Source: Cochlodiniinecator piscidefendens
GTDB taxonomy: Bacteria > Pseudomonadota > Alphaproteobacteria > Rhodobacterales > Rhodobacteraceae
Reading direction: 5' to 3'
Length of the DNA: 64,000 nucleotides
NCBI RefSeq assembly: GCF_011326755.1
Contig: NZ_JAAOIE010000002.1
Span: 744,001-808,000 of the forward strand
Part shown: piece after piece, positions 43,668 through 53,051 of the stretch
Layout: each line of letters opens with the position of its first letter
Position numbering within the stretch: the first letter of the stretch is position 1
Notes under the pieces: model-generated
Databases searched by the model: none
Told to the model about the DNA's origin: nothing
The model's input: only the letters and a program-made list of their open reading frames with translations
Made by a program: the position numbers and the translations under genes

Positions 43668-43870
43668 TACTGCGCCCCCAATTTCATATCCGAACTATAC
43701 TCGGCATCTGTTTCTTTCACGACAGCCTGCCCACAGCGCATGACACCGTTTGCACCATCGAATGCGTAAGTTGGATCACCATACAGTTCCCAACCTTTGC
43801 TGAGAGCCTCAGTGACTTTGTGGCAAAATGCCGATGTGTCATCTTCGCTTAGAAATCGGTAAACTTTCAT
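43667..43870 (-). CDS. DUF1737-like small protein
   Basis: 67 residues from ATG 43870. The longer open frame to 44113 is antisense or out of frame with nnrU and rejected. Sequence MKVYRFLSEDDTSAFCHKVTEALSK, split here as YRFLSEDDTSAFCHKV and GWELYGDPTYAF, fits the DUF1737 pattern (short alpha/beta, G-W-x-L-x-G-x-P). Overlaps nnrU by four bases and mch by one, so all three are translated together. Function unknown. Confidence 0.8.
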   Translation of the reverse strand: MKVYRFLSEDDTSAFCHKVTEALSKGWELYGDPTYAFDGANGVMRCGQAVVKETDAEYSSDMKLGAQ

Positions 43871-44424
43871 CCATATGTCCCCAAAAACGGATTGTGTCCT
43901 AGCCAGACGTGAACAAAGGCGATCACGATATATAACACCAAGGCGATCACGACGGCTTTCATATCTTTCTTGAAGGGACCCGCGGCGGGAGCCTGCCAAG
44001 GTCCTTCGGCCCGATTGATCATCAGCATTTGCGTAAATGCCCAAGCGCCAATGCCACCAAAAAGGATCAACGAAGCAAGGTCTCCATTGACTAGAAGGTG
44101 AGCAATTGACCACACGATGGCCGCCATCAGCATTGGATGCCGTATCTTAGAGGCAGTAATACCCTTCGTGCTCCCTGCCCCCATCAAGAACAGTGCCACG
44201 ATCATTAGAGTGTTGTTAGCATGCCCCATACCCGGCAACGGTTGATACACCGGAATGAAATCAGCGGCCCGATAGCCTATGACCATCAACGCCAAGCCGA
44301 GCAAAATGATTATTGCAATCACGCTGCGCCCTTTGTCCCCCAATCCATGACGTACGTTCGGCGCCAAGCGTTTCAAGAAATGCGCGCTGATCCACAGGAT
44401 CACACCTAGTATAAGAAATGTCAT
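43867..44424 (-). CDS. NnrU family membrane protein
   Basis: 185 residues from ATG 44424 (GAGG upstream; an in-frame ATG at 44454 lies within mcl2 and is less likely). About five hydrophobic segments; family blocks ILWISAHFLKRLAP, SKIRHPMLMAAIVWSIAHLL with His residues within the membrane, and FVHVWLGHNPF at the C-terminus. NnrU-like proteins were first seen with nitric-oxide reductase clusters and resemble isoprenylcysteine methyltransferase folds, but no nor genes are near. Its place between mcl2 and mch suggests housekeeping co-expression. Confidence 0.87.
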   Translation of the reverse strand: MTFLILGVILWISAHFLKRLAPNVRHGLGDKGRSVIAIIILLGLALMVIGYRAADFIPVYQPLPGMGHANNTLMIVALFLMGAGSTKGITASKIRHPMLMAAIVWSIAHLLVNGDLASLILFGGIGAWAFTQMLMINRAEGPWQAPAAGPFKKDMKAVVIALVLYIVIAFVHVWLGHNPFLGTYG

Positions 44425-44431
44425 TGCTGCC

Positions 44432-45289
44432 TCATTCGGTTGCGAGTGCGGCAATCGCCTCTGACTTAGCCAAAGTTTGCCGCGCGGTCACAATATGCAG
44501 ATTCTCAACGATTTTGCCATCCACAACCGCAACACCCTCTCCATTCGCGCGTGCCGTTTCAAAGGCCACAATTTGCCTCCGAGCGAGCTCCAATTCTTCG
44601 TCTGAAGGCGCGAATGCTGCATTCGCTGTTGCCAGTTGTGCCGGATGGATAAGCGTTTTGCCGTCAAACCCCATATCCCGACCCTGCTCGCACTCGGCCA
44701 ATAAACCTGCGTCGTCTTTGAAGGCATTATAGACACCGTCAATCGCAACCACATCGTGCGCCCGTGCAGCCAAAAGGCATAACTGCAGAGACATCAACAA
44801 TGGTTGGCGATCTGGCGTATACCGTGTGGTCAGCTCCTTTGCTAAATCATTGGTCCCGATTACAAAACCTTTAACCCGCGGATGTGCCGCTATTTCAGAG
44901 GCATTCAAAATTCCCATCGGGGTTTCGATCATTGCCCAGACATCTAATTTCCCGGTAATTTCTACCAACGCATCAATATCCGCAGACGAATTCACCTTAG
45001 GAAGCAAAACTGCATCAGGTTTCATTTGTCTTGCGGCCTCGGCGTCGCCCTTACCCCATGGCGTATCCAGCCCATTTATCCGAACAATACGTGCGCGCCC
45101 GCCATAACTACCGCACAACAGCGTTGCGCTAAGAAGATTACGGGCATTTTCCTTTTCTTCGACCGCGACTGCATCCTCAAGATCGAAAATGATCGCGTCT
45201 ACCGGCAGGGCTTTTGCTTTTTCAAGCGCACGTTCTTTTGATGCCGGAATGTAGAGCACAGATCGAAAGGGGCGCGCATGAGATGTCAT
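44432..45289 (-). CDS. mcl2: CitE-family (3S)-malyl-CoA thioesterase
   Basis: 285 residues from ATG 45289 (GGAG seven bases upstream), the size of Rhodobacter Mcl2, which hydrolyses (3S)-malyl-CoA to malate and CoA in the EMC pathway. CitE features: RSVLYIPASKERALEKA, IIFDLEDAVAVEEKENAR with the metal-binding acids, RINGLDTPWGKGD, IETPMGILN and KTLIHPAQLATAN. It is shorter and different at the N-terminus from Mcl1 (about 318 residues), so a true lyase role is less likely. First gene of the mcl2-nnrU-DUF1737-mch unit. Confidence 0.87.
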   Translation of the reverse strand: MTSHARPFRSVLYIPASKERALEKAKALPVDAIIFDLEDAVAVEEKENARNLLSATLLCGSYGGRARIVRINGLDTPWGKGDAEAARQMKPDAVLLPKVNSSADIDALVEITGKLDVWAMIETPMGILNASEIAAHPRVKGFVIGTNDLAKELTTRYTPDRQPLLMSLQLCLLAARAHDVVAIDGVYNAFKDDAGLLAECEQGRDMGFDGKTLIHPAQLATANAAFAPSDEELELARRQIVAFETARANGEGVAVVDGKIVENLHIVTARQTLAKSEAIAALATE

Positions 45290-45481
45290 TTTTGTCTCCG
45301 TAATATTGTTGCGCAAGGGAGCACATCAACGCACCAAATGGCAAGTCAAAAAATGCCGCAACGCAGCGAAAATCACTGTCGAACGGTCAATTAACCGGTT
45401 TTTTGCATCAAAGGCGCAAACTTATCCACAGAAACCGATGCAAAATTAATTCGGGCAACGTTAAACAAAAGGAGCAAATCG

Positions 45482-45799
45482 ATGAAAAAACAAATTCTCA
45501 TGCTGACCTTTGCAGTTGGCGCAATCTTTATCGCCACCCAACAGGCCTTTGCCCAAGATCCACGCAATTGTGCGCCGCGCAATGTGATTCTTGAACGGCT
45601 TGCCGATAACTATGGTGAAACCCGTCAATCCATTGGATTGGGCCGAAACAACGCAGTTATTGAGGTATTTGCCTCTACAGAGACAGGAACTTGGACCATC
45701 ACTGTGACGCTGCCGAATGGCATGACATGTATGATCGCAGCTGGGCAAGCCTTTGAAACATTGGCAGAGGTTTTACCCGAAGAAACACATGATGCTTAA
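45482..45799 (+). CDS. Small exported protein, conserved type in Rhodobacteraceae, function unknown
   Basis: 105 residues with a clear signal peptide (KKQILMLTFAVGAIFIATQQ, cleavage after AFA near residue 24). The mature protein has two Cys (NCAPR near its N-terminus and GMTCMIAAGQ), probably a disulfide, and a conserved-looking core ERLADNYGETRQSIGLG followed by TGTWTITVTLPNG. I recognise the pattern from related genomes but know of no function. AAAGGAG lies eight bases before the ATG. It converges on the TauE/SafE gene with a 4-bp overlap. Confidence 0.82.
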   Translation: MKKQILMLTFAVGAIFIATQQAFAQDPRNCAPRNVILERLADNYGETRQSIGLGRNNAVIEVFASTETGTWTITVTLPNGMTCMIAAGQAFETLAEVLPEETHDA

Positions 45800-46551
45800 G
45801 TTAACGAATCATAAATCAACTTGGCTCCAGTAATGATCAAAAATACATACGTTAAGGCGAAGAATAAACGTTCAGGTAACGCGCGGTGACACTTCACGCC
45901 TAACCAAACGCCAAACACTGCAACCGGAGCCAATATTAGGCCAGCCAAAAATGTATGGTAAGAAAAAATACCAAGTGCGGCATAAGGTATAAATTTCAAA
46001 AGGTTGATCGCCCAAAAAACAATAACCGTTGTCGCTTGAAATCCGGTTTTTGTTAAACCACGCGACAAAAGATAAACGGCAGCAGGTGGCCCGCCAGCAT
46101 GGCTGATAAAACTGGTAAACCCAGCGACAGCCCCTGCAATCCATCCTGCAGATCGCGGCAACAAGCGTTCAGATTTTCGTATCCACCCTAACGCTTTAAC
46201 ACCCTGAAACCCAACAAAACCCACAGCGATTACACCGATCAAAAAACGGAATACGTCCGGGTCCGCGAACGAATATAGTAACGTTCCAATAAGAATGCCC
46301 GGCACCGAGCCAACAATAAGCGCCAATGCGCTTTCATTATCCCATTGCCGCCAATACGGGCGCAACGCCGTGACATCCATAAGCATCAGCAAAGGCAACA
46401 TGAGCCCGATTGCTGCGCCCGGATCGAGAATCAGCGCCAACAGTGGAGTCGCAGCAAAGGCTGCCCCAGAGCCAAATCCACCTTTGGAAAGCCCGGCAAA
46501 AATGACGGCAGGGACTGCTAAGGCAAAAAAGGTTATGCTAAATTCAATCAC
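45796..46551 (-). CDS. TauE/SafE family membrane transporter (second copy)
   Basis: 251 residues from GTG 46551, chosen because AAGGGG lies seven bases upstream; the frame from ATG 46608 has no ribosome site. Eight hydrophobic segments; duplicated motif as GLSKGGFGSGAAFAATPLL near the N-terminus and FTSFISHAGGPPAAVYLLSR in the second half, the SHAGGP form typical of TauE/SafE. Not closely similar to the copy at 27.6 kb. Divergent from mdh across 155 bp. Probably exports an organosulfur or other anion; substrate unknown. Confidence 0.88.
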   Translation of the reverse strand: MIEFSITFFALAVPAVIFAGLSKGGFGSGAAFAATPLLALILDPGAAIGLMLPLLMLMDVTALRPYWRQWDNESALALIVGSVPGILIGTLLYSFADPDVFRFLIGVIAVGFVGFQGVKALGWIRKSERLLPRSAGWIAGAVAGFTSFISHAGGPPAAVYLLSRGLTKTGFQATTVIVFWAINLLKFIPYAALGIFSYHTFLAGLILAPVAVFGVWLGVKCHRALPERLFFALTYVFLIITGAKLIYDSLT

Positions 46552-46565
46552 TGAAAACCCCTTAA

Positions 46566-47669
<1,104 letters not shown>

Positions 47670-47692
47670 GCGAACTGCATCAAAAGCACATG

Positions 47693-47719
47693 AAGGCCGG
47701 GGTTTCCCGGCCTTTTTTT
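47693..47719 (+). terminator. Rho-independent terminator of mdh
   Basis: Perfect 9-bp stem AAGGCCGGG (47693-47701) / CCCGGCCTT (47706-47714) with a 4-nt loop and a run of seven T. The T-run overlaps the stop codon of the convergent glycosyltransferase gene by a couple of bases. Confidence 0.94.
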
Positions 47720-48752
47720 ATACCCAATCGTCCATTTGACTGATCAGATATTGATATTCTTTCACGCGTGGCATCAATAGTGCGTCGAATGCCTCGACCG
47801 ACAAATCCACAACTTCATCTGGAAACCATGTTGCGATCGCCGACGCAGGATTAAGGCGAACATCGGCCAAATGCCCCCTCGTCCGTAAAAACTCAACATT
47901 TTCCTGCGAAATGGCATTCACCTCATCATGTAACGCACGCAGGGCATCCAAATCATCGTACAAATCCGCCACCAAAGCGACCTGCGCTAAGCGTTTTCCA
48001 CCAACCATTTGCTTAGCATCAGCTGTTCCGGCTGCCGCGTATCGCAAAAGTTTGGCCGCCCAGTGCAGCGGGGACAACCCGTCAAAATGCAGGATAATGC
48101 CACACCCCGCATGGCGAAACGGTGGAATATTGCGACTGGTCATCGGACCAATCCGAGGGGCGTGCAACCCCACTGACATTTCATGCCCGGTCTTACACAT
48201 CGCCTTTCCTGCTTTGTGGCCGGAAAACGCCCCTTCGCGCAGTGGATGTTCAAACAAAGTATCATATTCTACGTCAGGATTTTCAGGATCTGGAGGAAAT
48301 TTAAACACGCCGTCAAAAATACTGCCGATGTCATCCTTTGCTACGAAAGCACGCTCAACATTTAAAAACTTTATCCACAATTGTTGGTTCTGAAGCGATT
48401 TCACCTGTTTTTCCAAAGACCATTCCAAATGCAAAAATTCATCTGCATCCAAGTGAAACAGCCAATCCACGGAACAATTTTCGTAAGCGCGAGTCGCATT
48501 GATCGTTTGCCTGCGTGTTTGACGCGACGGCCGTTTTCCAAAGACCTCTGCCCAATATGCCGCATCGCACACCGTCACCTTAATTTGTGGGACACGTTCC
48601 AAAATAGGCGCTACCGGATCGTCGACATCATCCAAATACACATGAATTTCTTCCGCGCCCATAGCTAGATGATGGGCCATAAATGCCAAAACCAAAGGCT
48701 TTGGTTCGCTGATCGTCGCAACAATTCCCCAGCGCAAGCGTTCAGCTTTCAT
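47718..48752 (-). CDS. Glycosyltransferase family 2-like protein
   Basis: 344 residues, similar in design to the protein encoded at 61.3 kb. N-terminal RWGIVATISEPKPLVLAFMA, then HHLAMGAEEIHVYLDDVDDP (a nucleotide-sugar Rossmann-like start), and the DxD-type metal motif in WLFHLDADEFLHL. This matches the Glyco_tranf_2_4 group, often found with sulfotransferase-like genes in Roseobacter surface-polysaccharide loci. No membrane segment or signal. Transcribed alone, divergent from sucC. Donor and acceptor unknown. Confidence 0.82.
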   Translation of the reverse strand: MKAERLRWGIVATISEPKPLVLAFMAHHLAMGAEEIHVYLDDVDDPVAPILERVPQIKVTVCDAAYWAEVFGKRPSRQTRRQTINATRAYENCSVDWLFHLDADEFLHLEWSLEKQVKSLQNQQLWIKFLNVERAFVAKDDIGSIFDGVFKFPPDPENPDVEYDTLFEHPLREGAFSGHKAGKAMCKTGHEMSVGLHAPRIGPMTSRNIPPFRHAGCGIILHFDGLSPLHWAAKLLRYAAAGTADAKQMVGGKRLAQVALVADLYDDLDALRALHDEVNAISQENVEFLRTRGHLADVRLNPASAIATWFPDEVVDLSVEAFDALLMPRVKEYQYLISQMDDWV

Positions 48753-48833
48753 TCATCTTTTCCTCTCAAATTCTGGGTAAAGTAACAGGGTGCGAATCTT
48801 TTCCAAGCGGATTTATTGGCGTCACCGAAGGAT

Positions 48834-48870
48834 TTTGTGATCACAACAAATAATCGTGTGATCACAAATA
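48834..48870. promoter_or_regulatory. Paired TGTGATCAC palindromes upstream of sucC
   Basis: Palindromic cores GTGATCAC at 48837-48844 and 48858-48865, flanked by TTTT on the left and AAATAT on the right. Centre-to-centre distance is 21 bp, identical to the pair before sdhC, with a 13-bp spacer of unrelated sequence. The downstream core ends about 109 bp before the sucC ATG. Conservation of the cores and flanks but not of the spacer is what a protein-binding site would give. Confidence 0.7.
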
Positions 48871-48973
48871 TGCAAAATTCACAAAATAACGTCCTTTTTT
48901 CAGAAAAAAGCATTTCTTTAACGATTCCTGTCGTCTTTACTACCCTAGAACAGTAGCAACATGGGACAGCTTC

Positions 48974-50167
48974 ATGAACATTCATGAATACCAAGCGAAG
49001 GCACTTCTTCGCAGCTACGGCGCACCAGTTTCCGATGGTCGCGTCGTATTGAAAGCAGAAGACGCAAAAACCGCTGCGGGTGAGATGGATGGCCCATTGT
49101 GGGTTGTCAAAGCCCAAATTCATGCAGGCGGACGCGGCAAAGGATCTTTCAAAGAAGCAGATGCAGGTGACAAAGGCGGCGTTCGTCTCACTAAATCTGT
49201 GGAAGAAGCCGCCGAAGAAGCCAAGAAAATGCTCGGCCGCACATTGGTCACGCACCAGACTGGCCCGGCTGGTAAGCAAGTAAACCGCATCTACATCGAA
49301 GACGGTTCAGGCATTGAAACCGAAATGTACCTCGCGCTGTTGGTCGATCGCCAAACAAGCCGCGTGTCTTTCGTTTGCTCGACCGAAGGCGGGATGGATA
49401 TCGAAGAAGTGGCTGCGGCCACCCCTGAAAAAATCCTATCTTTCTCTGTTGATCCGGCGTCAGGCTATCAGGCCTTCCACGGCCGCCGTATTGCGTTTGC
49501 TTTGGGGCTGACAGGTCAACAGGTCAAACAATGCGTTAAACTGATGGGCCTGCTTTACACTGCCTTCATGGAAAAAGACATGGAGATGCTGGAAATCAAC
49601 CCTCTGATCGTAACCGACAGCGGTGATCTCAAAGTTCTGGATGCCAAGGTCAGCTTTGACGGCAACGCGCTGTATCGCCATGCAGATATTGCGGAACTGC
49701 GCGACGAAACTGAAGAGGACCCGAATGAGCTGGAAGCCAGCAAATACGACCTCAACTACATTACACTTGATGGCGAAATCGGATGTATGGTGAATGGTGC
49801 AGGTCTGGCGATGGCCACGATGGACATCATCAAACTTTACGGTGCAGAGCCTGCGAACTTCCTTGATGTTGGTGGCGGTGCGACCAAAGAAAAAGTAACC
49901 GAAGCGTTCAAAATTATCACCTCAGATGCCAAAGTCAAAGGCATCCTCGTGAACATCTTCGGCGGTATCATGCGTTGTGATGTGATCGCAGAGGGCGTCG
50001 TCGCTGCCGTGAAAGAGGTCGGCCTAAAAGTTCCGCTCGTTGTGCGCCTTGAAGGCACCAATGTTGAGGCAGGCAAAGAAATCATCAATACTTCCGGGCT
50101 TGATGTGATCGCCGCTGACAACCTCAAAGACGGTGCAGAAAAGATCGTGAAGGCGGTTAAAGGATGA
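48974..50167 (+). CDS. sucC: Succinyl-CoA synthetase beta subunit (ADP-forming)
   Basis: ATP-grasp subunit that with SucD turns succinyl-CoA, Pi and ADP into succinate, CoA and ATP. 397 residues. Hallmarks: [36 protein letters not shown] (ATP site), [25 protein letters not shown] and [14 protein letters not shown] with [13 protein letters not shown] near the C-terminus. First gene of a long plus-strand TCA operon, overlapping the next lipoprotein gene by four bases. Confidence 0.97.
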   Translation: MNIHEYQAKALLRSYGAPVSDGRVVLKAEDAKTAAGEMDGPLWVVKAQIHAGGRGKGSFKEADAGDKGGVRLTKSVEEAAEEAKKMLGRTLVTHQTGPAGKQVNRIYIEDGSGIETEMYLALLVDRQTSRVSFVCSTEGGMDIEEVAAATPEKILSFSVDPASGYQAFHGRRIAFALGLTGQQVKQCVKLMGLLYTAFMEKDMEMLEINPLIVTDSGDLKVLDAKVSFDGNALYRHADIAELRDETEEDPNELEASKYDLNYITLDGEIGCMVNGAGLAMATMDIIKLYGAEPANFLDVGGGATKEKVTEAFKIITSDAKVKGILVNIFGGIMRCDVIAEGVVAAVKEVGLKVPLVVRLEGTNVEAGKEIINTSGLDVIAADNLKDGAEKIVKAVKG

Positions 50168-50703
50168 TGCGCGGTATCGTTAAATCCATCGCTGCTGTCG
50201 GCCTCACAGCGGCTTTGGCGGCATGTAACACAAATGAAGTGACTTTATCGCAGCAAGCAGACGGATCGGTCCGGATTGTAGATAGCGAACCTGCAATTGG
50301 CGGCGGCCTCAATGCCGTAAACTTTTTTCGTGACGAAGGCCGGACAGTTGCAAGAATTTGTGCAGCGCACGAAGGAAACGATGAAGTTGTCGGGCAAATG
50401 CTGGTTGCTGCTGGCTACGTCGAAATCCGCGACCTTTTCAACACATCTTGGGGAAAGCGGAGCGCTTTCAACCTCTTTGCCTCTCCCAAAATGGACCAAG
50501 ATGATCCATGCAACGTGTCGTTGTTTGGATACACAGGTCGAGAGTTTATGCAAGGTGCTGAAGCGTCCTTGATAGAGCTTGGCTATAGCCCAATCGGTTC
50601 ATCCCGCTGGTCAAATGGAACGACAAATGTGCGGCTCACGGGGCGCATTGAGACGTCCAGCGCCACAGGAACAAGCAGCACAGTAGTCATAGAACGATAT
50701 TAG
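50164..50703 (+). CDS. Lipoprotein of unknown function encoded between sucC and sucD
   Basis: 179 residues. Lipoprotein signal [14 protein letters not shown] with Cys at residue 21. The mature part has two Cys ([10 protein letters not shown] and [11 protein letters not shown]) and ends in a Ser/Thr-rich tail. A segment [13 protein letters not shown] follows the first Cys by about 15 residues. No domain recognised. It is translationally coupled to sucC (ATGA), 56 bp ahead of sucD, and not a standard member of a suc operon. Role unknown; may be an envelope factor carried by the strong TCA promoter. Confidence 0.8.
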   Translation: MMRGIVKSIAAVGLTAALAACNTNEVTLSQQADGSVRIVDSEPAIGGGLNAVNFFRDEGRTVARICAAHEGNDEVVGQMLVAAGYVEIRDLFNTSWGKRSAFNLFASPKMDQDDPCNVSLFGYTGREFMQGAEASLIELGYSPIGSSRWSNGTTNVRLTGRIETSSATGTSSTVVIERY

Positions 50704-50759
50704 GGAGCGCGCTGTTTAATTCGCGAACCCATTCACCCAATTCACATGGAGAACTCCAA

Positions 50760-51641
50760 ATGGCGGTCCTCATCGACGAAAACACCAAGGTAATCTGTCA
50801 GGGCTTTACGGGCTCACAGGGTACCTTTCACTCTGAACAAGCCATCGCGTATGGCACTAAAATGGTTGGCGGTGTCACACCGGGCAAAGGTGGGATGTCC
50901 CATCTGAACCTGCCTGTGTTCAACTCCGTTCACGAAGCCAAACACGTGACCGAGGCCAACGCGTCTGTCATCTATGTCCCGCCGCCCTTTGCAGCGGATT
51001 CTATCCTAGAGGCAATCGATGCCGAAATGGAACTGATCGTTTGTATCACTGAGGGTATTCCGGTGCTCGACATGATGCGTGTGCAGCGCGCCTTGGACGG
51101 TTCAAAATCCAAATTGATCGGCCCCAACTGCCCCGGCGTGATCACCCCTGACGCCTGCAAAATCGGCATTATGCCCGGTCACATTCACAAACGCGGCACC
51201 GTGGGTGTTGTCTCTCGTTCCGGTACGCTAACCTATGAGGCAGTGAAACAAACAACGGATGTTGGTCTTGGGCAATCTACCTGCGTTGGCATCGGCGGCG
51301 ACCCGATCAAAGGCACTGAACATATCGACGTGCTGGAGTGGTTCTTGGCTGACGATGAAACCGAAAGCATCATCATGATTGGTGAAATCGGTGGTTCCGC
51401 CGAAGAAGAAGCCGCGCAGTTCCTCGCCGATGAAAAGAAAAAAGGTCGCTGGAAACCTGTTGCAGGCTTTATCGCTGGCCGCACCGCCCCTCCGGGACGC
51501 CGCATGGGCCACGCTGGCGCGATTGTTGCTGGTGGCAAAGGCGGCGCAGAAGACAAAATCGAAGCCATGAAATCAGCCGGCATCGTAGTTGCGGAATCCC
51601 CTGCAAGCCTCGGCGAAGCTGTGTTGAAAGCAATCGGTTAA
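50760..51641 (+). CDS. sucD: Succinyl-CoA synthetase alpha subunit
   Basis: CoA-binding subunit carrying the phospho-histidine. 293 residues. N-terminal CoA domain: [20 protein letters not shown] and [25 protein letters not shown]; ligase part with GPNCPGVI, the catalytic loop [18 protein letters not shown] with the active-site His, and [15 protein letters not shown]. Ribosome site GGAG eight bases before the ATG. Five bases separate it from the next secreted-protein gene. Confidence 0.97.
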   Translation: MAVLIDENTKVICQGFTGSQGTFHSEQAIAYGTKMVGGVTPGKGGMSHLNLPVFNSVHEAKHVTEANASVIYVPPPFAADSILEAIDAEMELIVCITEGIPVLDMMRVQRALDGSKSKLIGPNCPGVITPDACKIGIMPGHIHKRGTVGVVSRSGTLTYEAVKQTTDVGLGQSTCVGIGGDPIKGTEHIDVLEWFLADDETESIIMIGEIGGSAEEEAAQFLADEKKKGRWKPVAGFIAGRTAPPGRRMGHAGAIVAGGKGGAEDKIEAMKSAGIVVAESPASLGEAVLKAIG

Positions 51642-51646
51642 ACCAA

Positions 51647-52402
51647 ATGCGCTTACGAAACTGCCTTTGTCTTATCTTCCTGTTCACCTCAGAAGTTCAC
51701 GCTTCTGAGGTCGAAACAGAACAAGCCGAGGCCGCAGCGGCCATCATCGAAACTTGTTTTGAAGAAATGCGTCCGCCGTCTTTCTTTGAGACAACCAAAA
51801 CATTGGCATCGCTAATATTTGGTACAAATGAATATGATCCCTTTGAGTTACAAAGGACTATGGAAGGTTTAGGAATCGAAGCGATAGAGCCCGCAGAGTT
51901 TTCTGAATTCAGCAATGCAATGTTCTTGAGCGGGCGCAGCCCATTTTGGGCTCCGACCCGATATTTGGTGCGTGCTCAAGACATGTATAATGCTACCCAA
52001 TTATCTAGACTTCGTCAGTATGCGTTGGAAGACCTTGAGCACGAGCTCAACTTTTCAAATGAGCACAAAGAGCGTGACAATGTTCTAGATGTGTGGAGAC
52101 CCGCGCCTGCCTACTGGGCTGCACACAGAGTACCGGTCACCCTAACGTCCTTCTCCATCATTGGCTCCGAATTGCATGCATGCAACCTCACCGCCCCTAA
52201 TCACAGTGCCGTTTACGACGCCCTTACAATCACACCTGAAACACCTTGGGTATCTCTTGATCAAAGGGATATATATGCAACCCAGTTTGGTAATCCACTC
52301 ACCCCTCATACCGAACTTATTGTCATCAGATTGCACCCAGAATTCGCCGATGAACAAGATATCCTTCCACTTCAAATCGTTATAACAACGCGAGGCTTTT
52401 AA
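51647..52402 (+). CDS. Secreted protein of unknown function between sucD and sucA (first)
   Basis: 251 residues with a short signal peptide (RLRNCLCLIFLFTSEVHA, cleavage probably after HA at 20). The mature part starts acidic (EVETEQAEAAAAII) and has two Cys (IETCFEEM and HACNLTAP). No recognisable domain or catalytic motif. Five bases after sucD, and its stop overlaps the next start (TAATG). Codon use looks slightly more AT-rich than the suc genes. Likely periplasmic. Confidence 0.72.
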   Translation: MRLRNCLCLIFLFTSEVHASEVETEQAEAAAAIIETCFEEMRPPSFFETTKTLASLIFGTNEYDPFELQRTMEGLGIEAIEPAEFSEFSNAMFLSGRSPFWAPTRYLVRAQDMYNATQLSRLRQYALEDLEHELNFSNEHKERDNVLDVWRPAPAYWAAHRVPVTLTSFSIIGSELHACNLTAPNHSAVYDALTITPETPWVSLDQRDIYATQFGNPLTPHTELIVIRLHPEFADEQDILPLQIVITTRGF

Positions 52403-53022
52403 TGACCGATCAAAGCTCATGCGGCCAATTGTTTTCGATATCTTCAGCCATCCTGTGTAGCATTTTCACGCTGCCCGTTTCTGCGCAAGACGTTGCTGGA
52501 ATAGACAGTTTGATGGACCTCTGCATACCCATTTCAGCGACCGGCGCGTCGATACGTGCCGGTTTGCCAGAAGCGGGATGGACCAAAATTGACAAAGTAG
52601 ATGCCGCCGAACCGCTCAGAAATCTTGTTGCTTCTCAGATGTGGTTTTTGGAATCCGCATCAACACCCCAGCAGCGCCTCAGCCTGACCAGCGACTATGT
52701 AAATGCCTTTTACGCGTCATTGGGAAATTCAACACTTGGCCCAATTTTCACGTTTGACGATCAGGTTGCTATGGTGCTTGCCGATGACGCCAACATTTCC
52801 TGTATATGGGCCGGACCCGAAGATGACGCTCTTACCGATCGTATCAATGCGGTTGGGGACTTCCCTGCTGCAGACGGTACCGTGACTGCGGCCCGGACCC
52901 AAACTGTCGAAGCAGGTGGCTCCGATTATACCCGCATCGAAACCTATGCCTTTATCGCCGCTGATGAACGTGCAGGTCCTTTGCCATTTGCTGCCCGCCT
53001 TGATCGCTCACCTGTTCAATAA
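52402..53022 (+). CDS. Secreted protein of unknown function between sucD and sucA (second)
   Basis: 206 residues. Hydrophobic segment FSISSAILCSIFTLPVSAQ acts as signal peptide (cleavage after SAQ region near 29). The mature protein has two Cys (MDLCIPIS and ISCIWAG), with AGLPEAGWTKID after the first. This Cys-then-Gly-Tyr/Trp layout also occurs in the lipoprotein before sucD, so the two may be distant relatives. Coupled to the preceding gene and 29 bp before sucA. Function unknown. Confidence 0.72.
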   Translation: MTDQSSCGQLFSISSAILCSIFTLPVSAQDVAGIDSLMDLCIPISATGASIRAGLPEAGWTKIDKVDAAEPLRNLVASQMWFLESASTPQQRLSLTSDYVNAFYASLGNSTLGPIFTFDDQVAMVLADDANISCIWAGPEDDALTDRINAVGDFPAADGTVTAARTQTVEAGGSDYTRIETYAFIAADERAGPLPFAARLDRSPVQ

Positions 53023-53051
53023 CCATTGCTTCGCCCACCAAAGGGATCGCC

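Noticed and set aside
43871-44113. N-terminal extension of the DUF1737-like gene to 148 residues
   Set aside because: The extension lies in another frame of nnrU, is rich in Arg/Trp with no domain, and the family begins at MKVYRFLS.
45384-45397. Near-palindrome CGGTCAATTAACCG before the small exported protein gene as an operator
   Set aside because: Two mismatched positions and no second copy seen in the window; cannot be distinguished from chance.
51137-51146. A further GTGATCAC core inside sucD
   Set aside because: It lies in coding sequence, lacks the T/A-rich flanks and has no partner 21 bp away, so it is not counted with the sdh/suc pairs.
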